From assembly GCA_025331445.1 (NCBI GenBank), contig JAIWNE010000017.1:343735-407734 (forward strand): a stretch of DNA of 64,000 nucleotides, read 5' to 3'. Position 1 is the stretch's first letter. Each line of letters begins with the position of its first letter. Made by a program: the position numbers and the translations under genes. This document shows positions 55,884-64,000 of this stretch, in pieces. The DNA is from Blakeslea trispora (Eukaryota; Mucoromycota; Mucoromycetes; Mucorales; Choanephoraceae). Below the pieces are notes generated by a model. It worked only from the letters and a program-made list of their open reading frames with translations, was not told where the DNA came from and did not search any database.

Positions 55884-56640
55884 TTCGTAAAAGGGTTTTG
55901 CCTCTCAACAAAAAAATGCCAGATCCTGACAAAAAACATGATAAATTACTCCAAAAAACCTCAAACCGCCCTAATTGAATTTCAAGGTTTTCGTGTCAGA
56001 TTCTTACAAAAAATAATGTAAACTCAACATCTTTTAAACCGTGGTGTTAATTGACATCTAAACTCAGTCTAAAATAAAAGTTCGGATCACACTTCATTTG
56101 TATCAAGTACACTTGGATTGAAGCACAAATAGTGAATTATGGTTTATACACAAGAGGTACTCACTCTTTATCCATTACACCAAAAATAAGCTATTATTCA
56201 TGTCACTCAATTAAATTAAGGATTGTTACTCAGTCATCGTAAAAAGTATAAATACTAGGCACATATTTGAAATAAACGCGGATGAGATTCATATCTATCT
56301 TTTTGGTCGTTCTGGTTCTAATCAACTTTACTCGTTTTTAGACTTTATTATATTTTGTGTCTCTTATGTTCGTAGAATATAAAAAACTACAACAAACGCC
56401 GGAACATCACGACGTAAATCTTTTTGCGCGAGAGAACCACACACCTGTTGAAAAGGTACGCCGCTTGGGGTCCTGACCCGGTAGTGATAGCACAGGATGC
56501 GATGTCCTTGTTCTAGACAAATTTTGCCAGCCGTGAATCAATCTACCAAGGAACCTACATGTTCTAGTTCTTCAAAAACTATTTCAAGAACGACTTCCTC
56601 AGGCAACTCTGGTAGTTCCTTATTGAACTAGTGCGATTTA
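55884..56640 (+). pseudogene. Spacer with interrupted Ser/Pro-rich coding remnant (left part)
   Basis: Within the spacer of the inverted repeat, 56375-56640 can be read as coding debris (LFARENHTPVEKVRRLGS, then TKEPTCSSSSKTISRTTSS). It ends at the TA where the Tc1-like element C inserted, and similar Ser/Pro-rich sequence resumes at 58291. The rest is AT-rich without features. Confidence 0.3.
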
Positions 56641-58288
56641 CACTGACGTCCAAAAGTGTTCAAATGTTTTCACTTTTTACGGCTTTTCGGAGTTTTCGGG
56701 GGTTAAAACTCAATTTCATGAGATGACGTCAGCTAACAAGATGTAGAGAAAACTCTTTCCTTTCTAACGCAATTTGAATCACCGTATTTGGCTTTGTGTA
56801 ACAAAAGTTACAGTGCTTCAAAGTCAGACAAAACATTTGAACACTTTTGGACAGGTATAAAAAAATGAAAAGGATCTTTATTAACTCCACTTTAGTACTT
56901 TGTCCAATAGCCTTTTGCCTTTATACACTGTTCTATACGATTGGGCATGCTATTTATGACATTTTGACAGTCTTGGATGGTAATTTTCTTATACCAAACC
57001 TCTTGCACCCTCTCATAAAGCTCATTCATGCCACTTGGAAGAGTTGGATACTCATTAAGACGGCGCTTCAACAGGGACCACATATTTTCAATTGGATTTA
57101 GGTCCGGTGATTGATGAGGCCACTCCATGACTTGATAATCCTGGTTTCCGAGCTATTTTATCACGCTTTTGGCCTTATGCTTAGGATCGTTATCCTGCTG
57201 GAACCAGACCTGAGAACGGTTTAAGCCCAGTTCTTCGCACATGAACTCGATGGATTGTTCCAGTTCGTCTTCCAAAATGGACTGATAAAGGGTCTTGTCC
57301 ATGTTCTCATTGATCTTGCACATCCAGCCTACTCCTGCTGCAGTGACAGCACTCCAAAGCATGATACTACCACCTCCGTGCTTTACTGTCGGCTTAACAT
57401 GGCTAGGTTGAATGGCCTCGCTGTCGCGAATCCAGGCCTATGTGCGACCGCCGGAGTTAAACCGGTTGATTTTTGCCTCATCTGTAAATACAACACGTGC
57501 CTAGTCAGCTTCAGTCCAATTGCGATGAGCACGACACCATGCAAGACACTTCTTCGCATTGACTTTCGTGATTAATGGTCGGCTTTCCTTTTCTATAGCA
57601 GCAAGACCATGCAAATTCAAAGCCCGACCAACAGTTTGGCGACTCACACTGACACTGTGATTACGTTTGAGTGCTCTACAGATGTCTACAATGGATTTTT
57701 CTCCACCCCTGGTCATTTGATGAACACAATAGTGCTTGTCAGTAGGTGTCAGCCTTTCGGGACGACCTGCTTTTTGAATTTTTTTGCCCGGATTAACTGT
57801 TTTTGAGATTGTATGAATTGTACCCAGACTCAATTTACACTCCGAAGCCACTTGACGGAACGATTTCCCGTTTTGGAGCAAGGCAATGACGTCGTTGCGT
57901 TGTTTACTTGAAATAGAGCGCACCTTGATGTGGTTGACCAAAAAATGATAAAATAAACTTACTTTGATATGAAAATGTGTGTATGAGATGTGGAATACTG
58001 AAAAGCGCAAAAAAAAAAACGGGATATTTATAAGTCAAACTGCGGTTGTGGCCAAATCGTGGTTTTTTTAATACCTGTCCAAAAGTGTTCAAATGTTTTG
58101 TCTGACTTTGAAGCACTGTAACTTTTGTTACACAAAGCCAAATACGGTGATTCAAATTGCGTTAGAAAGGAAAGAGTTTTCTCTACATCTTGTTAGCTGA
58201 CGTCATCTCATGAAATTGAGTTTTAACCCCCGAAAACTCCGAAAAGCCGTAAAAAGTGAAAACATTTGAACACTTTTGGACGTCAGTG
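56641..58288 (-). mobile_element. Tc1-like transposon C with 218-bp TIRs
   Basis: TIRs 56641-56858 and 58071-58288 are reverse complements of each other; CACTGACGTCCAAAAGTG is at the outer ends and the element is flanked by TA (56639-56640 and 58289-58290). Each TIR begins and ends with inverted copies of TCCAAAAGTGTTCAAATG. The transposase is on the minus strand. Confidence 0.93.
56892..58010 (-). pseudogene. Tc1-like transposase C with three TAG stops
   Basis: The reading frame is continuous from the start region (58010 or a later ATG; a 39-nt GTAAGT...CAAG segment near 57960 may be a small intron) to TAA at 56894-56892. The N-terminal DNA-binding region has SSKQRNDVIALLQNGKSFRQ and SRQTVGRALN. 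DDE motifs are VVFTDEAKI, FQQDNDPKHKAK and SPDLNPIENMW, so all three acidic residues remain. TAG codons interrupt at about 57500 (after TEAD), 57437 (GGRT-AWIRD) and 57155 (SVIK-LGNQD). No frameshift is seen, so three base changes separate it from an open frame. Confidence 0.88.
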
Positions 58289-58477
58289 TAGTTTCCCCTT
58301 CTACAGCGCCTGTCAACATCACCACCATTTCTGCTCACTCACCGCCACATCCAGTGCCGCAGCCCGCTCACACTCCCACCTCTACAGGGCGACCGGAAAC
58401 TATTTGTCTGGCAGCTTTTAGTTTATAATTCAACGCTACTTCTCTTGTAACACAGACAACAAAGCACATACTATCTG
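58289..58477 (+). pseudogene. Ser/Pro-rich coding remnant (right part)
   Basis: Continues the sequence interrupted by transposon C: PSTAPVNITTISAHSPPHPV, then PQPAHTPTSTGRPE and a stop near 58420. Function unknown. Confidence 0.3.
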
Positions 58478-58660
58478 ATGTATCGTAAGCTAGATGCATC
58501 ATTAAATCAGGACATTTACTTAAAACACAATCCTACTTTGTGTCACCAATCTCAATTAATATTGACAATCTCATTTTTCACTGAATAAAACCCTCCCTCG
58601 AATCTAGTTTAAATCTCTCGACTTAACAGACAAAATCAAATTGTGCTAGAAATATCACAC
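58478..58660 (+). repeat. Dispersed repeat S, copy B
   Basis: Starts TGATGTATCGTAAG and contains CACTGAATAAAACCCTCCCT; diverged copy of 30178-30370 in the same orientation. Confidence 0.5.
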
Positions 58661-59688
58661 AAACTAAACTTTTTGTAACTCGATTCGATTCAAACTCGAC
58701 CCGTAACCGACTGATTGCGATGCCTAGCTATTATATACAACAGCGGCGTCTAAATCTTCCTGTTTCGACTTTTTTAAACTCCAACAGGGCTATATGCGAT
58801 GAGAGAGCAATATTTCTTGTACTCGAGAGGCAATTTTTAGGGCCATTTCATTGTTTTTTGAATAGGTGATGATGATTGTTGAGAGAATAAAAAAGGGATG
58901 ATTAGCGCTTTTAAAAAAGTCTTGAAGAGAAAAAAAAAGTGGACGAGAGATTTGAAAGACCGATAATTTCGAATTTTTTTTTTTCAAGGGCCCTTCCCCG
59001 GTTTAATTTTTTTTCTTCTTATCTTTAGTAGACATCAGGTAAAATAGACGTGTACACGCACATAGGTATAGGTTATAGATCTTTCATGGTGGTTACTGCT
59101 GGTATATGCCGAAGAAGATTTCGAAGAAGAAGAAGAAGAAACCGTTTGGTTAGGTGACTATCGCATATTCTTGACCATGTCTTTCTTTAAAAGCCGTTAT
59201 ACTAAGAGTCTCTCTCTCGTTCTGTAGTCCTCATCTCTTAAGCGATGTTGCTCATCTTCAACATCAGGTACTCAAGACTGACAAAAATGGTGATTCGGTG
59301 TGTTCCGCTTATGCTTTGGTCTACCGGTATGGTGCTTACAAGTGATACGGCGCGCTTTTGTTGTTCAAAAGAAGTAGGTGACTATGCTACCTTACTTGAC
59401 TTACGGATACTGACATAGCCTTATTTCTTTTATACAGCTATTCAAGACTCGGGTATGCGCTCTACTGGCTCTCTAGATTACCATGATGCTCTGGTTTTTG
59501 AATCGTATGGTCTTTTGCTTATACTCACCGCGGCGTAGAGGGTGTATATAGTGACTCAAATAGTTGTGAAATAACCCTGCGAAATATTTGTTTTTTTCAT
59601 ATGCGGTTCAAAGAAAAATAGGCAGAGACACAATGAGAACCGATGCAGAAACACAAGAACTGGGCCATGAGTAAAGTATTTTACGAGC
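58661..59688. other. Spacer without a supported gene
   Basis: Contains a GAA-rich run near 59115-59142 and short coding-like shreds with a possible intron at 59370-59439 (GTAGGTGAC...ATACAG). I cannot assign any product. Confidence 0.4.
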
Positions 59689-60980
59689 TTACTTTGAATA
59701 GGAGTGCTTTATAGTCGAATCATATCTAACTTAGGTCTCAAAGGGGAATTATAGTGACAAATTGCCTTCAGCGTATATAGCGATGATGATTTAACAAGTT
59801 TTAGAAGTATGAGCAATAAATAGGCTAATCGTATCGCTTTAATTTTTGGATAAGCTTGGCATACGATTGGATTATTTAGGTAATGTGGGCAAATCAAGCT
59901 TCTTTAATTTTATTAATTTGGATCAAATAAATGCTATATATGGGTTCTTCTTTAGACTGATTTGCAGCTCAGATGTCCTTTTTTATAATAGGGATGCTGC
60001 ATTGGGTATACCCAGATAGATTGGCATGCTTGGCATTGATAAAGATACCTTCTGGGATCATGGGAAGCAGTATAGAAAGCAGAAATGAGATAATTTCCAT
60101 GATTAGAGCCTTCAATTCGCTTTGCAGTAGCTGCGCTTGAAAAGATATACAGCCTTAACCGAGAGTAATTTTTTCGAAATTATTTTTTTTTCTTGACAGC
60201 CATCTTGAAGCAACATGCAAGGGCATGAGCAACACCAAATAAGAGATCACTCGGCATCAGTATGCACAAGAGTTAGAAACAATAGAGGAAAAAAGTGAAT
60301 AGCATAGAAAGTCTAAAAAACAAAAAAAATAAATAAAGATGAGACGCGATCCTTTACGCATGTACTTTGTCATGAGCATGTTGATTCCGTTAGTTGCGAT
60401 TAGGTACCTCATGAGTCCAGCCAACAATGAAAGCAACAGTCAGAAGTAAACAGTTGATAAAGAGGGGTTCATTTGGTAAGACAGTCAAGTCAAAATAATC
60501 TGGAAGCGGTATTTCACTTGTCACGAAAGAGATTCAAAGCGATGAGGCAAGCTCATCTGAGATGGAGCGCACATGTAAGCATGAGCAAAGGCGAGAAGAC
60601 ACAAACAGAAGAAAAGCACAAGCATTAATGTTGGAAGGAACCTCAAGTTCAACCAAAAAGAGATTCGGCAATCTTCAAAAGCACAGACCATAGTAGTGGA
60701 AGGAGAATAGGCGGATAAAGAGCATTTCTTGAAGATGAGGTAGAGAGATGGCGACATGAGAAGAGACCAAGTACCCTGAAGACGGTATATTAGAGAGAAA
60801 CTTTAATCTAAAAAGCTAGGACAGCAACCAGTGACAATACTTAGAGAGGTGGACCACATGTACACATAAGAAAGAAGGTAGACATGAACAAATCAGACAT
60901 AGGATGGAAGCATGGTAGGCGATTGGATATACGATTGTCAAAGGGTTTCAAGGCAATGACTACAAACAGAGCAAGTTAGT
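59689..60980 (-). repeat. Near-identical inner right arm of the large inverted repeat
   Basis: Reverse complement of 54591-55883. Together with a spacer of 3.8 kb, the arms form an inverted structure centred at about 57786. Confidence 0.9.
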
Positions 60981-62250
60981 AGATGCAATGTATACAATAG
61001 CATTTGAACATATAAATGGAGAAATCGAAGGACCTTAGGCAAGAGTAACTTGAAAAAGACGCATCAATCCAAATAGGCAGCTCTTTAAAAGATGGTATAC
61101 AGAAAATAGTCAAAGAGGTATAAGTCTGAGCAGCATGGTATAGAGCGGGCAGTTTGGATAAAGAAGTCATGGATGAGTTGGCAGAAAGCGATACAGAAGA
61201 GGATGATACGGATAAAGAATTGTCTATCAAAGTCAATGATGAGTATTTGCACAAGTATATATAAACTGGATGATAAACAGATATATACAGATGGTGAGTT
61301 GGAAGAAGCAAAAAACAAGAAGAGAAGCGTAGTCTAGTTGTTGAAATGTTGTCATCATAAGGCGATATACATGTAGCTATTGTGAAATAAAAGAGTCAGT
61401 GATGTTAATGGATTATATGATATTTGTAAAAAAAAAAAAAAAAAAACAAGAGAGAGAGATAAAAGTGCTTATCTTTTGCTGTGCATTTACTGAAATAAAA
61501 AGAGAGAAAAAAGAAAATGGGGGATTGAAAAAAAAATGGCCAGTATATATGAGAAATATTGTAGTGATGGGAAGAAAGTATGATTTCATTGACAGATATA
61601 AGCTAAAATCATACTGAAAAGGAAAATGTCTTGGATTTGCATAAACAGATCTTATTAGTGATCAATTAAAGGAACGCTTTGCAAAAGGGGATCTTAAAGA
61701 AGCACTTAAAACAGAATCTATGAAGAAAGCTGATAGCAAAGCGTCGAGCTATTTCATGTTAAACAAATTGAGTAAAGCAATTTTAAACATAAAAGTGATA
61801 AGTTAAAAATCATAATGTATTAAAAGCAACTCCTTACATAGTGTCGCTTTTGATCATAATTCAATCAATTATAAGTATAGGATGGTACATTATGAGGCAA
61901 ATATAATATAATCTTTCAATTAGTGTAATTGCTCATACATATATAGTATCAGCGTCGCACCCTTTAGATCCATCTAAATACTAAACATTGAAGAATACAA
62001 GTTTCAGTTAGAACATGCTGTCATTTTATGACAGTTCATGTTCCTCAATATATCGTAGGATGGTGCATATCAAAAACATCAAAAAGAAGTATGCAAATAG
62101 ATCATTCAGATACAAAAATATGGTGATGAATCCCTTTAATTTTAAAAGAACTGTCCATCATGATTTTGCAATAATCATTTCTCTTTTTATCGAACCTCTA
62201 ACGGATATCGTAAATTTATTTCTGAAGTAATCCTACTTATTCGCTAAAGC
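60981..62250 (-). repeat. Diverged outer right arm of the large inverted repeat
   Basis: Matches 54590-54149 and, beyond about 61428, 47505-46800, in reverse orientation with many differences. The poly-A stretch at 61428-61446 marks the site where the left arm carries the composite transposon. Confidence 0.75.
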
Positions 62251-63667
62251 AATTCAAATATGTCTCTTGTTTAGGAGTGATGTATATGCGACTTATCGTA
62301 TTAGATCAATAAATAAGTATAGATGTTGATGATCTTCTAATTGATCTCTTTGGCTGAGGATCAAATGCAATTGCAAGCAACTTGTTTATAATTTGGCATC
62401 ATTGCAAGTTGTACGAACACTTTGAATGGTACAATACTACTTTATGAGATTGTCAACTTCACTTCAAATATAATTGTTTAAAGAAATAAATAGGAAAATT
62501 TGATTACTTCAAACAATAGTCTCGATAAATTATAATCAGAGCAAGGAACATTTGTATATTCCATAATAAGAGTATCAAGTAACTTTCTTCCAAATAGATG
62601 CTTTTTCATAAGCAGTTCAATACCATCAAACTTTCATCTACATTGTATATCATCTTATGTAGCAAAATTTACCATCGTACATCTATCTTTTAAATTTAGA
62701 GGTATCCCTTTTTAGTATCTCTTTAGAAAACTGGTCAATCACATTTCAGATTTTCAACTTTATCATATAAGCAATCGCTTTCTATGGTATCTGTAGATGC
62801 TTTTTATTTTACTTTATTTTTCTTCAACCTTTCCGAGATAGCTTACCATCTTGCATGCTCATGTAAGCTGGAGATGTCGACATGCAGAACAGATGAGCAG
62901 CGAGAAAGCTAACATGTGCTCATAGAAGTCAGCTTTTTTAACTAAAGGAATATGTATTTCTTACAAGCTTTGACTTTTCTAAACAGTCTTTGGTATGCAA
63001 AAGCAATTCAGAGCATATGAAATCAATGCTTTCTAAACGATATTATTATTGAAATCTAATGATTGTGTCTTTTTTTTTCTACAATTCAAATGTAATTTTT
63101 TTTGACTATATCTTATTCTTTTTAAGTGAACAGTTGAGTTCATTACTATCACAAAAATTCTTATTTTCTTGGGTGAAGCGTATGATGCAAAAAGAAATAT
63201 GAACCAAATCATTAACATTTACCTTATTTCTTTTTCTTAGTGACGGAAAATCCAGTGTTCTGATTGGCCAATTTCTAAGAAGGTTCTAGGACTTTTCTCT
63301 CTTTACCTATATTAAGATAACTGACATACTTTAAAAGTAAATTATCCCCCAAAATTCCGCGTTATTTATGGGGGTGACATTACTCTCTCTCTTTTTTCAT
63401 CTCTTCTTTTTTCTAGCCTTTTTTTTTCACTCTATTGATTACTGCACCCTTTTTTTTTCCTGAATCTCGACGATATTTTTCTTTCTAGCTTAAGGTGATT
63501 TACTCTAGTCATTCAACATGATCGCTGACTTATCCGTTCTTTTATCTGTCTAGAAAGAGGTTTATTTTTTAGGTTTGTTCACGATCAATTTGGGCAGCTC
63601 AAGTCTTCATTATACAGTCACTCATCTTACCATCACAAAGCAGACAATTGCAGTTTTGTAAACACGC
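62251..63667. other. AT-rich DNA without a supported gene
   Basis: No motif-bearing frame, no TIR. T/C-rich runs lie near 63380-63480. Confidence 0.45.
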
Positions 63668-64000
63668 TGTGGTGATTACACCATATTGAATATAATAATA
63701 TACTAGAACAATAACTTAAATAAGAAGACAATCACTTGTACCAAAATACAACACATAATTAGACATGGGAAATCGACTCATGCAAATAATCAGACTCAAG
63801 CAGTATAACCTAAAAGAAGTACTTAAATGCTTACTCATAATAAAAAGGTGGGGAAATTACACAAAGCCCAAATCAAAGTTTACCAAATTTAAAGTCCTAA
63901 TCCAACTGTATTCAGGAACGGTAAAAATACAGGACAATGGTAGAACACTGGAAGAAGACCTCAACCGTCATATAAAGATTATTTCCCTTATATTTTTGAG
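63668..64000 (+). repeat. LTR family L, copy 3, cut by the window end
   Basis: Starts TGTGGTGATTACACCAT like the other two copies. The first 220 bp are strongly diverged from copies 1 and 2, whereas 63890-63995 (AAAGTCCTAATCCAACTG onward) is almost identical. It could be solo or the start of a full element lying beyond the window. Confidence 0.8.

Noticed and set aside
56440..56520. Possible structured RNA (GC-richer patch)
   Set aside because: It reads as coding debris and shows no convincing cloverleaf or box motifs.
30845..58010. Reassigned stop codons (TAA/TAG as Gln)
   Set aside because: Many in-frame TAA/TAG lie at Gln-like positions, but the intact ORFs (LINE1 ORF1, LINE2 ORF1) end at TAA, TGA and indels also occur, and a paralogue has CAA at the same place. 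Decay explains it better.

Overview
The window is a fungal transposable-element graveyard, most likely from an early-diverging (Mucoromycota, Mucorales-like) genome. The evidence is AT-rich intergenic DNA, short GT-AG introns of about 57-70 nt, and element families typical of such genomes: Plavaka/tnp2-type, KDZ-type, IS630/Tc1, Ty3/gypsy, two LINE families and a Fanzor/TnpB-like remnant. I see no ordinary housekeeping protein gene. The only clearly functional host gene is a tRNA-Gly(GCC). Species-level identity cannot be read from the sequence.

Layout. 1-7.2 kb: a broken Plavaka-type transposase (+), a decayed coiled-coil gene (-) and a cluster of short palindromic repeats. 7.66-13.45 kb: tRNA-Gly with a LINE (LINE1) inserted exactly at its 5' edge, flanked by a 16-bp target-site duplication (TSD) that copies the first 15 nt of the tRNA. 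14.4-19.6 kb: a Ty3/gypsy retrotransposon with a textbook -1 frameshift signal between gag and pol, cut off in its integrase by a solo LTR. 20.1-21.1 kb: a KDZ-like transposase N-terminus cut off by the same LTR from the other side. 23.6-24.8 kb: an unknown three-exon gene with a pentapeptide repeat. 25.4-29.5 kb: a large transposase pseudogene with a 3'-5' exonuclease domain between its second catalytic Asp and its putative last acidic residue. 30.8-33.5 kb: an unknown element protein behind an LTR-like sequence. 33.8-35.3 kb: a Fanzor/TnpB-like remnant. 35.5-39.9 kb: a Russian-doll nest (solo LTR inside a Tc1-like element inside an IS630-like element). 39.9-45.6 kb: a second, more C-rich and better preserved LINE (LINE2) with a poly(A) end and a 14-bp TSD. 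46.8-62.2 kb: a very large inverted repeat. Its inner 1.29-kb arms are nearly identical and its outer arms are diverged. Its left arm is split by a 6.6-kb TIR unit holding two convergent IS630-like transposons, and its spacer holds another Tc1-like element with 218-bp TIRs. 63.67-64 kb: a third copy of the 19.57-kb LTR family, running off the window.

How the parts relate. The insertion order can be read from TSDs and interrupted frames. Most coding regions are inactivated by in-frame stops and small indels. Many of the stops are TAA/TAG where glutamine (CAA/CAG) fits, or replace tryptophan (TGG), a pattern that looks like C-to-T decay. LINE1 ORF1, LINE2 ORF1, gypsy pol and one IS630-like transposase are the best-preserved frames. 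All product names come from motifs read by eye; no database search was possible.
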